64,000 nt of DNA, taken from JBBPYC01 sp965218765. Its GTDB lineage: Bacteria; Pseudomonadota; Gammaproteobacteria; Burkholderiales; Burkholderiaceae_C. The number at the start of each line of letters is the position of its first letter. Positions within the stretch are counted from its first letter, which is position 1. Under the pieces are notes generated by a model. That model saw only the letters and a program-made list of their open reading frames with translations. It had not been told where the DNA came from and did no database searches. The position numbers were made by a program, and so were the translations under genes. This document shows, piece after piece, positions 46,209-55,225 of the stretch. The stretch spans positions 930,001 to 994,000 of the forward strand of contig CBDCLU010000002.1 of the NCBI GenBank assembly GCA_965218765.1, given 5' to 3'.

Positions 46209-47126
46209 CTAGCGCTGCCAGCGTCGCCAGTATTCGACCGCCACCCGCCAGGTGTTCAGCTGGATCGTCACCGTCTCCTCGATGCTGGGGCAGTAGCCGC
46301 CGGCCATCGAAAACGCAAGCGGCACGCGGCGCTGCCAGGCCCAGTCGAACACGCGGCGATCGCGCGCTTCCAGGCCGTCGAAGCTGAGGTTCAGGCGCCC
46401 GAGCCGGTCGCCTCGATAAGGGTCGGCCCCGGCCAGATAGATCGCCAGGCCGGGCTCGAAGCGGCGGTCCAGTTCGTCGAGCGCGCCTTCGAGCGCCGAC
46501 AGGTATTCATCGTCGCCGCAGCCGTCGGACAGATCCACGTCGAGGTCGCTCGCTTCCTTTCGGAACGGAAAGTTGCGCGCGCCGTGCAGCGACAACGTGA
46601 ACACGCTGCGGTCGTTTTGAAAGATGCGCGCGGTGCCGTTGCCCTGATGCACGTCGAGGTCGATCACGGCCACCTGCAGCGGCCGCGTGCGCGGCGACTC
46701 GGCCTGCATCAGGCGCGCGGCCACGGCGCTGTCGTTGAACACGCAGAATCCGCCGCCGCTGCTCGCCGACGCATGGTGCGTGCCGCCTGCGATGTTCGCG
46801 GCGATCCCCTCGCCAGCGAGCACCGCGCGGCAGGCCGCCACCGTCGCGCCGACCGAGCGGCGCGCGCGCTCGGCCATCGCCTCGCTCCATGGAAAACCGA
46901 TCTCGCGCATGGCAGCCGGCGCGATCGTGCCGTCCGCGACCTGCCGGATATAGGCAGGCGTGTGCACCAGCGCGAGTTCGCCGTCGCTCGCGCGCAGCGC
47001 CTGATCCAGGTGCACCTCGGGCAGCTCCCGCGCGAGCCGGTCCCGCAGCAGCGCGTATTTGCCCATCGGAAAGCGGTGCTGCGCGGGCAGCGGCAGCACG
47101 TACTGGTCGGAGTAGAAACCTCGCAT
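46209..47126 (-). CDS. Histone deacetylase-like amidohydrolase
   Basis: A 305-residue member of the HDAC/acetylpolyamine amidohydrolase superfamily. The His pair is in AGGTHHASASSGGGFC, the zinc ligands in VIDLDVHQGNGT and the distal Asp in LAGADPYRGDRLGR. Bacterial members hydrolyse acetylated polyamines or small N-acetyl compounds; a protein-lysine substrate is possible but unshown. The start ATG 47126 is not supported by a clear ribosome site. It lies 47 bases downstream of an alpha/beta hydrolase on the same strand. Confidence 0.88.
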   Translation of the reverse strand: MRGFYSDQYVLPLPAQHRFPMGKYALLRDRLARELPEVHLDQALRASDGELALVHTPAYIRQVADGTIAPAAMREIGFPWSEAMAERARRSVGATVAACRAVLAGEGIAANIAGGTHHASASSGGGFCVFNDSAVAARLMQAESPRTRPLQVAVIDLDVHQGNGTARIFQNDRSVFTLSLHGARNFPFRKEASDLDVDLSDGCGDDEYLSALEGALDELDRRFEPGLAIYLAGADPYRGDRLGRLNLSFDGLEARDRRVFDWAWQRRVPLAFSMAGGYCPSIEETVTIQLNTWRVAVEYWRRWQR

Positions 47127-47173
47127 TGGCGTGCGGCGAATGGTGCCGAAGCGGGTGTGCCGACCGTCGCAGC

Positions 47174-48082
47174 TCAGCGCGTGCCGGCCGCGCTGCTCGA
47201 CACGGCGCGGCGCGCACCCAGCCCGAACAGGTCGGCAAGCGCCGCGCGATACAGCGGCTGGCCGATCGCGTTCGTGTTGTAGTGGCTGCCGCCAGGCACG
47301 GAAACGAACGTTTTCGGGACGGTCGCGGCCGCATACAGCTTGCGGCCCAGCGCAACGTCGATCAGCCCGTCGGCCTCGCCATGCACCACCAGCAACGGGC
47401 TCGTGAGCCTTTTCACCTTGTCGATCGAATCGAAGCGCTGCGTGATGAACGGCCCGATCGGCAGCCACCCCCACTTGAACGATGCGGCCACGTCTCGGAT
47501 CGAGGTGAAGGTGCCTTCCACGATCGTGCCGCTCGCATCCGGCACTTCGGAAGCCAGCTCGATCGCCACCGCGCCGCCGAGCGAATGGCCGAAGATGTAG
47601 CGCGGCCGCTTCGGGTAGTGCGCGCCCAGCCAGTCCCAGGCGGCACGTGCGTCCTCGTAGGCGCTCGCTTCGGACGGCAGGCCGGGCGAGCTTTTGCCGA
47701 AGCCTCGGTAGTCGATCGCCAGCACGGAGAACCCGAGCTGCTGCATGCGCTCGATGCGCGGCGAGGAGCCGCTCACGTTCCAGCGCGAGCCGTGCAGATA
47801 CAGCAGCAACGGCGCCGGCCGGTCGGCGCGCGCATCGGCTGCGAGGAACAGGCCGTGCAGGCGCACTGGCTGCTTCGTGACGGCCGAATCGAACGCGATC
47901 CACACCTCGTCCATGCCCCGCACGTCGTCGCCCGTGTTGCCCCAGGCGCGGTCGCTCGGCTGAAAGATCCAGCGGCGTTCCTGCTCGGCCAGGCTCTGGC
48001 AGCCGACCACGCCAGCGGCCACCGACAGCGCGCCGGCCGCCATCGCGATGAGCCACAGGCGCTGGCTCATGCGGCGCGACAT
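47174..48082 (-). CDS. Alpha/beta hydrolase lipoprotein
   Basis: A 302-residue hydrolase with an N-terminal signal peptide ending in V-V-G-C (lipobox, Cys about residue 28). The nucleophile elbow is GHSLGGA, the acid and His lie near VVHGEADGLID and VPGGSHYN. The oxyanion region LYLHGSRWNVSG is normal. Predicted to act outside the cytoplasm, anchored by its lipid, on an ester or acyl substrate. Transcribed with the downstream deacetylase-like gene. Confidence 0.85.
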   Translation of the reverse strand: MSRRMSQRLWLIAMAAGALSVAAGVVGCQSLAEQERRWIFQPSDRAWGNTGDDVRGMDEVWIAFDSAVTKQPVRLHGLFLAADARADRPAPLLLYLHGSRWNVSGSSPRIERMQQLGFSVLAIDYRGFGKSSPGLPSEASAYEDARAAWDWLGAHYPKRPRYIFGHSLGGAVAIELASEVPDASGTIVEGTFTSIRDVAASFKWGWLPIGPFITQRFDSIDKVKRLTSPLLVVHGEADGLIDVALGRKLYAAATVPKTFVSVPGGSHYNTNAIGQPLYRAALADLFGLGARRAVSSSAAGTR

Positions 48083-48224
48083 GGGGACATCAGGGCCGGC
48101 AAGGACAACCGCGATGGCGGCGGCGAGGTGGGCGCGGTCATAGCCGGATTAGGAGTGCGCCTGGCTTGCAAAGTTTCCTGCGCGCTTCGTGCGAAGCGCG
48201 GCTGCAGGTGGTCGACGCCACCAA

Positions 48225-50129
48225 TCAACGGCCCCGCAGGAACAGCGAATCCAGTTCCTGCAACGACACCTGCCGCCAGGTCGGCCGCCCGTGGTTGCAC
48301 TGGTCGGCGCGCTCGGTGGTTTCCATCTGCCGCAGCAGCGCGTTCATCTCGGCTTCGGTCAGACGGCGGTTCGCGCGCACCGCGCCGTAACAGGCCAGGG
48401 TCGCAAGCAGATCGTGCTGAGCCCGTTGCAGCACGTCGGCGCCGTCGTGCGCCGCGAGTTCGGCCAGCACCGCGCGCACCAGCGCGACCGGATCTGCGTC
48501 CCGCGCCAGCAGCGCAGGCAGCGCGCGCACCGCGAGCGTGCCGGCCGACAGCGGCGTGACTTCGAGTCCCAGCGCGGGCAAGGTATCGGCGGCTGCTTGC
48601 GCGGTCGCGATCTCCAGCGCGGTGGCGGCGAATGCGGCCGGGATCAGCAGCGTCTGACAGGCGATCGGCGCGCCGTCGAGCTGCGCCTTGAGCTGCTCGT
48701 AGACGATGCGCTCGTGCGCCGCATGCATGTCGACGATGACCAGGCCGCGCGCGTTCTCGGCGAGGATGTAGACGCCCATCAACTGCGCAAGCGCGCGGCC
48801 AAGCGGCCAGTCGGGCGCGTCGGAGGTGGCCTCACGGGCCGGTTCGAGATCGGCCACCGGCCAGCGCGTGCGGGATTCGTTCGCCTGCGGCGGCGCGACC
48901 AGCCGCGCGTGCAGCACCGGCCAATTATCGAATTTGATAGCAGACTGCGTACGCAGGACGTGCGCCTGGGGCCGATTTTGTGCTTGAAAAGACGTTTCGA
49001 TCGGCGCCGTGCCACGCGTGGGCGCCATCGGCGGCTGCCCCGACATGGCAGCACGCGGACTGGCCAGCGCGTCGGTCAACGCGGCCTGCACCGCGCGATG
49101 CACGTCGCGCGGATCGCGAAAGCGCACCTCGATCTTGCCCGGGTGCACGTTGACGTCGACGCGGGCCGGATCGATCTCGATGAACAGCAGGTAGACGGGT
49201 TGGCGCTGGCCGTGCAGCACGTCGGCGTAGGCGCTGCGCGCTGCATGCGCGATCGTCTTGTCGCGCACGAAGCGGCCGTTCACATAGACGTATTGCTGGT
49301 CGGCGCGTGCGCGCGCGGCATCCGGCAGGCCGGCGAACCCGCTGATTTGCAGCGACGATGTGGAGCCGTTGAACGCGGAGACTGGCACTGCGGCGCGTGG
49401 CGCCAGCGGCACGGTCTGGGCCAGCCAGTCTGCGCCCAGCACGTCGGCGGCACGACGCGCGAGGGCAGTATCGGGAACCGTGTCGGCCGTCATGACGCAG
49501 GCGCGCCACTGCTGCACCAGTTTGCCGTCGTGCCAGACCGCGAAGCCGACGTCCGGCCGCGCGAGCGCATGCCGGCGCACCGCTTCCAGGCAGTGCGCGA
49601 ACTCGGTCGCGTCGGTCTTCAGAAACTTGCGCCGCGCGGGCGTGCTGAAAAACAGCTCGCGTGCCTCGACCGTGGTGCCGACCGCGCGTGCGACCGCGCG
49701 CAGCTCGCCGCTGCCGGCCTCCAGCAGATGGGCGCCCGCGCCATCGGCCGTGCGCGAAGCCAGCGTGAGCTCGGCGACCGCGCCGATCGCAGCCAGCGCC
49801 TCCCCGCGAAAACCCATCGTCGCGACCGCTTCGAGTTCGGCCAGGCTCGTGATCTTGCTGGTCGCGTGGCGCTGCACGGCCAGCGGCAGCTGGGCGCGCG
49901 GGATGCCGCTGCCGTCGTCCTCGACTGCGAGCAGCCGCACACCGCCGGCGGCCAGCCGCACCGTGATCCGGCGCGCGCCTGCATCCAGCGCGTTGTCCAG
50001 CAGTTCACGCAGCACGGACGCGGGCCGCTCGATCACCTCGCCGGCCGCGATCTGGCCGACCAGCGCCTCCGGCAGCGCGCAGATCGGCCGCGGCGGCGGT
50101 ATCGAGCTTGCTGACCTGGGCGCGTTCAC
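48225..50129 (-). CDS. mutL: DNA mismatch repair protein MutL
   Basis: A 634-residue mismatch repair protein. The GHKL ATPase N-terminus is clear (QIAAGEVIERPASVLRELLDNALDAG, DDGSGIP, ATSKI, TMGFRGEALAAI), as is the C-terminal dimerisation domain (GVYILAENARGLVIVDMHAAHER). The metal-binding endonuclease motif of eukaryotic MutL is absent, as expected in gammaproteobacteria-type MutL used with MutH-like or methyl-directed systems; whether a MutH exists elsewhere is unknown. GTG 50129 is the chosen start. The linker contains a dispersed repeat copy. Confidence 0.93.
   Translation of the reverse strand: MNAPRSASSIPPPRPICALPEALVGQIAAGEVIERPASVLRELLDNALDAGARRITVRLAAGGVRLLAVEDDGSGIPRAQLPLAVQRHATSKITSLAELEAVATMGFRGEALAAIGAVAELTLASRTADGAGAHLLEAGSGELRAVARAVGTTVEARELFFSTPARRKFLKTDATEFAHCLEAVRRHALARPDVGFAVWHDGKLVQQWRACVMTADTVPDTALARRAADVLGADWLAQTVPLAPRAAVPVSAFNGSTSSLQISGFAGLPDAARARADQQYVYVNGRFVRDKTIAHAARSAYADVLHGQRQPVYLLFIEIDPARVDVNVHPGKIEVRFRDPRDVHRAVQAALTDALASPRAAMSGQPPMAPTRGTAPIETSFQAQNRPQAHVLRTQSAIKFDNWPVLHARLVAPPQANESRTRWPVADLEPAREATSDAPDWPLGRALAQLMGVYILAENARGLVIVDMHAAHERIVYEQLKAQLDGAPIACQTLLIPAAFAATALEIATAQAAADTLPALGLEVTPLSAGTLAVRALPALLARDADPVALVRAVLAELAAHDGADVLQRAQHDLLATLACYGAVRANRRLTEAEMNALLRQMETTERADQCNHGRPTWRQVSLQELDSLFLRGR
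48931..48993 (+). repeat. Dispersed short repeat inside the mutL linker
   Basis: Running from AATTTGATAGCAGACTGCG to GCTTGAAAAGAC, this segment aligns over about 58 bases without gaps with the copy in murI at 60696-60758. It is antisense to mutL and is translated as part of its nonconserved linker (about residues 380-405), so the insertion kept the frame. Confidence 0.65.
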
Positions 50130-50442
50130 TGGCGACGATTCTAGGGATGGGGGTGGAGCCAACAACGGGGCTGGGCCGGCGCTGCTCGCCGCGCTGGCCC
50201 GGATCGACGCTGAGCGGCCGGCACCGGTCGCGCTTCGCGCCGGTTGCCAATCCTCACAGCCGGCCAGCGACCCGTCCACCGCCCTGTGTTCCAATGGACT
50301 GCAGCCGCCAGGACGCCTGCGCGGCCCTGATCGGCCTGCCCGATCTGATTGCAGTGGTGCTTGCGGCGCTTGCCCGATTCGCAGCCGCCGCCTTTTTTCC
50401 ATTCTTCGTTCAACCCTCCCCCCGCCTCCTCCCGTTCCAGCG
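50130..50442. other. Gap between mutL and a membrane protein gene
   Basis: No reading frame here has family support; the frames that cross it are extensions of neighbours with low-complexity composition. It should contain divergent promoters for mutL and the membrane protein. No terminator or regulatory palindrome was seen. Confidence 0.5.
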
Positions 50443-51015
50443 ATGCACCGAGTGACCGTCACCTTTGACCTGGTTTTCGATCTGCGGCGCGTGCCCGGAT
50501 CGAAGCTGAGCGGGCGGCGCAGCTTGTTCAGCTTCACCGCGGGCGAGCTGACCGAACGGGAGCTGCACATGCAGGGTTGGCCGCGGCTGCAGGTGGGCGA
50601 CACGATCACCGCGCTGCTGCGCCGCAAGAACGACTGGCGCACGCTGGTCGGCTGGGTGAATCACACGACCGGCGAGGTGGTGGCGCCGTCGCCGCTGCGC
50701 ACCTTGCGCCGCTCGGTGCTGCTGGCGCTCGGCGTCGGGCTGCTGGTGGCCGTTATCTACGGCATGCTGACCGTGGGCACGCTCACGCCCGTGCTGCGCG
50801 GCTGGTCCTGGCTGCTGTGGGCCGGCTACGGCGGGTTCGTGCTGGTGCTGGTCGCGGCGACGCTGCTGCGGCAGTGGAGCCATTGGCGCATCGAGCGCGA
50901 GCTTGAATCGCTGCTGCTGGAACTGCGCGACAATCCCAACCGTTCCACCGCTTCCACGCTGCCACACGGCGGCGCCCGCGCCGGCGCAGACCTGACCGTG
51001 GATGCAACCGACTGA
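50443..51015 (+). CDS. Small membrane protein of unknown function
   Basis: A 190-residue protein. The first 90 residues form a strand-rich region (VTVTFDLVFDLRRVPGS, LHMQGWPRLQVGD) and then two membrane helices follow (LLALGVGLLVAVIYGML and LLWAGYGGFVLVLVAATLL), with a charged tail. I do not recognise a family. It starts divergently to mutL and ends 14 bases before the dedA gene, so the two are likely cotranscribed. Confidence 0.6.
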   Translation: MHRVTVTFDLVFDLRRVPGSKLSGRRSLFSFTAGELTERELHMQGWPRLQVGDTITALLRRKNDWRTLVGWVNHTTGEVVAPSPLRTLRRSVLLALGVGLLVAVIYGMLTVGTLTPVLRGWSWLLWAGYGGFVLVLVAATLLRQWSHWRIERELESLLLELRDNPNRSTASTLPHGGARAGADLTVDATD

Positions 51016-51029
51016 AGCGTTTGCGCGAC

Positions 51030-51710
51030 ATGGAAATCCTCACCCATCTGATCGACTTCGTGCTGCACGTGGACCGGCACCTGGAGCTGTTCGTGCAGAG
51101 CTACGGCACCTGGGTCTATGCGCTGCTGTTTCTGATCGTGTTCGTTGAGACCGGCCTCGTCGTGATGCCGTTTCTACCCGGCGATTCACTGCTGTTCGTG
51201 GTCGGCGCGCTGTGCGGCGCAGGCCTGATGGACTGGGCACTGGCCGGCGCGGTGCTGACGGCAGCGGCGATCGCGGGTGACCAGTGCAACTATTCGATCG
51301 GCCGGTACATCGGCCCGCGCGTGTTCCAGTGGGAGAGTTCGCGCTGGTTCAACCGCCGCGCGTTCGACCAGGCGCATGGCTTCTATGAGCGCTACGGCGG
51401 CATCACGATCATCCTCGCGCGCTTCATGCCGTTTTTGCGCACGTTCGCACCGTTCGTCGGCGGCGTGGCCGAGATGAACCGCCCGAAGTTCACGCTCTAC
51501 AACTGCATCGGCGCGCTGATCTGGGTTTGGGGCGTGTCGGCGGCCGGCTACTTCCTGGGCACCATCCCGTGGGTCAAAGAGAACCTGGAGAAGATCATCT
51601 GGGCGATGATCCTGCTGCCAGGGTTGTTCATGCTGTTCGGCGCCTGGAAGGCGAGCCGGCGCAGCGCGGATGGTGGCAAGGCAGCGCCGCCGGTCAACCC
51701 GGCCTCCTGA
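51030..51710 (+). CDS. DedA family membrane protein
   Basis: A 226-residue DedA/SNARE-associated family protein. The family loop reads FLPGDSLLFVVGALCGAG, followed by GDQCNYSIGRYIG and the ARFMPFLRTFAPFVGGVAEM motif. DedA proteins act as lipid flippases or maintain membrane potential and are often essential in aggregate. ATG 51030 is preferred; a TTG at 51021 would add three residues. The 89-base gap to the next convergent gene contains a weak hint of a dispersed repeat. Confidence 0.92.
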   Translation: MEILTHLIDFVLHVDRHLELFVQSYGTWVYALLFLIVFVETGLVVMPFLPGDSLLFVVGALCGAGLMDWALAGAVLTAAAIAGDQCNYSIGRYIGPRVFQWESSRWFNRRAFDQAHGFYERYGGITIILARFMPFLRTFAPFVGGVAEMNRPKFTLYNCIGALIWVWGVSAAGYFLGTIPWVKENLEKIIWAMILLPGLFMLFGAWKASRRSADGGKAAPPVNPAS

Positions 51711-51799
51711 TCCACTTTTCTCCCAGCGCTTGACGCGGCGGCGACTCGGCCGTCGTCTGGGCCGTCGTCTGGGCCGTCAAGGTGCACGAACGGCGCCGC

Positions 51800-52708
51800 T
51801 CAGCGCCTGCCGCGCTCGAAAGCGAAGAAGTCGAGGATGTGCTCACCGAGCGCCTCTTCCCCGGTATTGAAATGCGCCATGATCGACACGTGGTTGTGGT
51901 CCGCCACCATCATGCGACGTGGTGCGATGCCGCGGGCGGTGGCAATCCGGCCGGCAAATTCGGTCGCATACACGTCGAGCAGCGGATTTTCATATTGCGC
52001 ATGCACGATGAAGACCGGCAACGCAAGATTTGCGGCGTGCGCCATCGGGGATGCCAGCGCGTGGCTTGCCGGCTGGTCGCCAAAGTAGGCCCGCACGCCC
52101 ATCGCGTTCGGATTTTCCGGCAGCACGTCAGCCTGAAGTCTCGCAGAGACCAGCACCAGGCAACACAGGTCGCGAGGCACGTGGGCCAGTGCCGGATCAC
52201 AGGCAAGCGTCGCCGCATGGGTGCCGCCGGCGGAGTGTCCGATCAGACAGACGCCATGCGGATCTCCGCCGAAACGGTCGATGTGCCTGGATACCCAGGC
52301 GCAGGCGGCAGCGACATCGATCGCGCCCTGCGGGTGCTGCGCTTCGGGCGCCAGTCGGTATTCGACGTTGACACCGACGCAGCCGCGCCGGGCGAACCAA
52401 GTCAGCACGTTCGCATACATCGCATCGTTGATGTCCTTCGCGCCGCGCACGAACGCGCCGCCGTGCACGAACACCACGACCGGCGCGCGCGCACTGCGCA
52501 CCGGGCGATAGACGTCGAGCACCTGCCGGTCGTGCGGCCCGTAGGGCAGGTCGCGCTGCACGACGACGCCGCCGCCGGGGGCGGCTTTGAGCAGCGGCAG
52601 ATAGGCGGCCTTCACCTGGTCGCCCGCCGCTTTGATGTCCTGCTGCCAGACGGGACCAACCGAGCGCAGCAACCGCTCGATGGCATCCGGGCGACTGCCG
52701 GCGGACAT
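51800..52708 (-). CDS. Alpha/beta hydrolase, BD-FAE/HSL-type
   Basis: A 302-residue hydrolase of the hormone-sensitive lipase/kynurenine formamidase-like group. HGGAFVRG forms the oxyanion hole, LIGHSAGGTHA holds the nucleophile Ser and the distal His is near DHNHVSIMAH. Such enzymes cleave short acyl esters or amides. It is the third gene of an operon with a RidA-like protein and a diiron protein, which suggests hydrolysis of an intermediate of a nitrogen-containing compound. The start is six bases after the RidA gene. Confidence 0.85.
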   Translation of the reverse strand: MSAGSRPDAIERLLRSVGPVWQQDIKAAGDQVKAAYLPLLKAAPGGGVVVQRDLPYGPHDRQVLDVYRPVRSARAPVVVFVHGGAFVRGAKDINDAMYANVLTWFARRGCVGVNVEYRLAPEAQHPQGAIDVAAACAWVSRHIDRFGGDPHGVCLIGHSAGGTHAATLACDPALAHVPRDLCCLVLVSARLQADVLPENPNAMGVRAYFGDQPASHALASPMAHAANLALPVFIVHAQYENPLLDVYATEFAGRIATARGIAPRRMMVADHNHVSIMAHFNTGEEALGEHILDFFAFERGRR

Positions 52709-52714
52709 TGGCGC

Positions 52715-53104
52715 TCAGTCGGGCTTCAGCGCGACCGCATCGACTTCGACGCACCAGTCGGGATGGGCCAATGCCGCCACGACGACCAGCGTGGACGCCG
52801 GTCGTGCCGAACCCAGATAGCCATTGCGTATGGCACCCAGTTGCGGCAAGTCCTCGGCGCATGTGAGGTAGGTGGTCACCTTGACGAGATGGCTCGCGTC
52901 CATCCCTGCTGCATCGAGCACCGCCATGAGGTTCTCCCAGGCTTGAGCGGCCTGGGCGGCAAAGCCCTGCCGAAGCTGCCCCTCGGCCGAGATGCCGACC
53001 TGTCCTGCCACGTGCAGCCAGGTGCCCGCTGCGCGACTTGAGATGCCGTGACTGTAGGGTCCCGCGGGTGGCGCGACCGTGGCGGGAGCGATCCGCTGCG
53101 ACAT
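52715..53104 (-). CDS. RidA (YjgF/YER057c/UK114) family protein
   Basis: A 129-residue RidA-family trimeric protein, which in relatives deaminates reactive enamine/imine intermediates or, in aromatic pathways, 2-aminomuconate. Visible segments are GPYSHGISSRAAGTWLHVAGQVG, then a helix with AQAWENLMAVLDAAGMD, then LVKVTTYLTCAEDLP. The catalytic Arg of the RidA subgroup (in the usual S-R-x-T-V region) appears changed: the C-terminal strand reads SARPASTLVVVAAL, so the family subgroup needs checking. It lies six bases after the diiron gene. Confidence 0.85.
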   Translation of the reverse strand: MSQRIAPATVAPPAGPYSHGISSRAAGTWLHVAGQVGISAEGQLRQGFAAQAAQAWENLMAVLDAAGMDASHLVKVTTYLTCAEDLPQLGAIRNGYLGSARPASTLVVVAALAHPDWCVEVDAVALKPD

Positions 53105-53110
53105 GGCGGA

Positions 53111-54019
53111 TCAGTGCAGCACGGTGTCGATCTCGGGGATTGCCGGGATCTCGACACCATAGACGCCGACGTCGGCGCGAATCTTGTTCACGCCCTGGCG
53201 GATGATTCCGATCTCGTCGTCCGGATGCGTGGCGCCGAGTCCGTACTCCGCAGCAAGCGCACGATTGCGCCCCGAACGCGCCCGCTCCTCGTGCGGCAGG
53301 TTCACGACCGCGTAGACACCGTTGAGAAGGCTGCCGCGCAGCTTCTTGGCGACTTTCAGGCCGATCAAGCGCTTTTCCTCTTCCGGCAGCTCGCTGAAAA
53401 ACCGGCGCATGATGATCCTGCCGAACTGGATGTGACGCGCCTCATCGCGCAGGATCAGCCGGCATGCCTCGCGGATCGAGATGAACCGGGCGTTCTCGTA
53501 GCGCGCCTGCAGCAGCTCACCCGACAGCTGCTCGAAAAGCGTGTTCACCGACAGCCCTGCGAAGAAGCTCATGGCCTTTTCGTCCGACTCGTCGTGAAAG
53601 CGCGGAATGATGTCCTTGAAGTAGTCTGAACGCGGCATCGGCTGGTATTCGGCCAGGCCATCGGCGATGCGGAAACTTGCCTCGTGGTGCCGGAACTCCT
53701 CCGCAATGAAGTTGGTGATGTGCTGCTTCACTTCGAAGGGCTGGTGCTGAAAGATCGCATCGCGCAGACGCTCCGCTCCGTAAGGCGTGGCGCCGTGCTC
53801 CATCCAGGCGCGCAGGCTCCACCATTCCGAACCGGCCGTGCGCACCTCGGGCGGCAGGTCGGCCGCACCGAGATCGCTGTAGTCGATGTCCGTGACCGGG
53901 TCCCAGGCCAGCTCTCGCGCCTGGGTACAGAGCCGCCAGACCTCGGGATATTCGACCTTCGAGACGACCGGATACGGATTGGGAACGGCGGGAATCTCTT
54001 CGAGCAGTGACGGTTGCAT
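53111..54019 (-). CDS. Ferritin-like diiron protein, AurF/CmlI-like
   Basis: A 302-residue protein. Four carboxylate-bridge motifs of a ferritin-type diiron site are seen: E74 (WMEHG), E108-x-x-H111 (in FIAEEFRHHE), E163 (NTLFEQLSGE) and E193-x-x-H196 (LRDEARHIQFG). The fold and size resemble the AurF-type N-oxygenases and related diiron oxygenases, though it is not close to any one named enzyme. It heads a three-gene operon with RidA-like and hydrolase genes and is divergent from a LysR regulator. Confidence 0.75.
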   Translation of the reverse strand: MQPSLLEEIPAVPNPYPVVSKVEYPEVWRLCTQARELAWDPVTDIDYSDLGAADLPPEVRTAGSEWWSLRAWMEHGATPYGAERLRDAIFQHQPFEVKQHITNFIAEEFRHHEASFRIADGLAEYQPMPRSDYFKDIIPRFHDESDEKAMSFFAGLSVNTLFEQLSGELLQARYENARFISIREACRLILRDEARHIQFGRIIMRRFFSELPEEEKRLIGLKVAKKLRGSLLNGVYAVVNLPHEERARSGRNRALAAEYGLGATHPDDEIGIIRQGVNKIRADVGVYGVEIPAIPEIDTVLH

Positions 54020-54108
54020 GACGGCTTTCCTTTCGTAGACGGGACGCAGCGCAACCCATGCTACGGCGACAGTCCTGATTCATCCAATACCGAATGTGAC
54101 CGCCGGTG

Positions 54109-54123
54109 ATACGAGATGCGTAT
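54109..54123. promoter_or_regulatory. LysR-type box in the diiron/lysR divergent promoter
   Basis: ATACG-AGATG-CGTAT, a perfect 5-base inverted repeat around a 5-base spacer with the T-N11-A pattern of LysR-type operators. It lies 37 bases before the lysR start and 89 bases before the diiron gene start. Confidence 0.65.
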
Positions 54124-54160
54124 ATCCTGACCGACCCTTTCCCCGAGCGGCGGGACCCCG

Positions 54161-55057
54161 ATGTTTGAACTGAAGCAGCTCCGGCAATTCGTTGTGCTGG
54201 CGCAGGAACTGAATTTCGGCCGTGCCGCCGAAAAGCTGCACATGTCCCAGCCGCCATTGAGCGTGGCCATCCGCAAGCTCGAGGAAAGAGTGGGCACGCC
54301 GCTGGTTGATCGCAGCCGTCACCACGTGCGGCTGACACCGGCTGGCAAGGTGTTTTTGAAAGAGGCGCAGCGGCTTCTGCTGCAAGCGCATGCAGCGACC
54401 GAGCGGGCGCTGCGGGCTGCGCAGGGGGTTGAGGGATCCTTGAGCCTTTCCTTCGTGCCCAGTGCCGCAATCGACGTGCTGCCGGACATGTTCCGACGCT
54501 TTCAAAACGACTACCCGACCGTCCAGCTGAACGTGACCGCCGAATCCACGAGCCGGCAGCTGGAGGCACTGAAGCGCGCGCAAGTCGATCTGGCCCTGGT
54601 CGTGGGGCCGCTTCGAAAGGTCGACGGTCTGGCGTCGGTGGATCTACAGACCCAAGGCTTCGTGGTGGCGGTTTTTCGCGGCCATGCGCTGGCGTCCCAG
54701 CGATCCGTCCGGCTGGCCATGCTGAAAGATGAACCGTTCATCGCTTTTCCCGAAAGCGAGGGCGCAGGCTTCGCGGCCGCCTCCCTGAGTGCCTTCAATG
54801 CTGCAGGCTTTTCCCCGCGCGTCGTTCAGGAAGCCTCCCAGATGCAGGCGGTGCTCACGCTCGTCGCCGGCGGCCTGGGGATCGCAATGGTGCCGGCATC
54901 GATGAGGACGCTGGCGATGAAGGACGTGGTTTTTCTGGACCTCGCGAAGACACGTCCGCCACCGAGCTATCAGCTGACCTTCGCCTATAGCCGCCACAAC
55001 GACAACCCCGTCATCCACGCCTTTCTCGCGGTCGCCGCCAGAACGTCGGCACGCTGA
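54161..55057 (+). CDS. LysR family transcriptional regulator
   Basis: A 298-residue regulator. The helix-turn-helix is FVVLAQELNFGRAAEKLHMSQPPLSVAIRKLEE (split here over two helices), followed by RHHVRLTPAG and a substrate-binding co-inducer domain with SFVPSAAIDVLPDM and GLGIAMVPASM. It should sense an aromatic or organic acid and control the divergent diiron operon. The T-N11-A palindrome lies between the two genes. Downstream is a Bug receptor, a pairing common in these genomes. Confidence 0.93.
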   Translation: MFELKQLRQFVVLAQELNFGRAAEKLHMSQPPLSVAIRKLEERVGTPLVDRSRHHVRLTPAGKVFLKEAQRLLLQAHAATERALRAAQGVEGSLSLSFVPSAAIDVLPDMFRRFQNDYPTVQLNVTAESTSRQLEALKRAQVDLALVVGPLRKVDGLASVDLQTQGFVVAVFRGHALASQRSVRLAMLKDEPFIAFPESEGAGFAAASLSAFNAAGFSPRVVQEASQMQAVLTLVAGGLGIAMVPASMRTLAMKDVVFLDLAKTRPPPSYQLTFAYSRHNDNPVIHAFLAVAARTSAR

Positions 55058-55225
55058 CAGGCCTGCCGGGAATCGGCGCCCGGGTTGGTGCCGGTGATTC
55101 GATTCTTGTATGGCTTCGCTGCGAAGTCCGTATTGGACAGCGGAGGGCCGACGTCTGCACCATCTGCATCCTGACAGCGACCGCGCTGCCGAGTCCGATT
55201 TGCAATGTCGTTTCTGGAGCCACCC

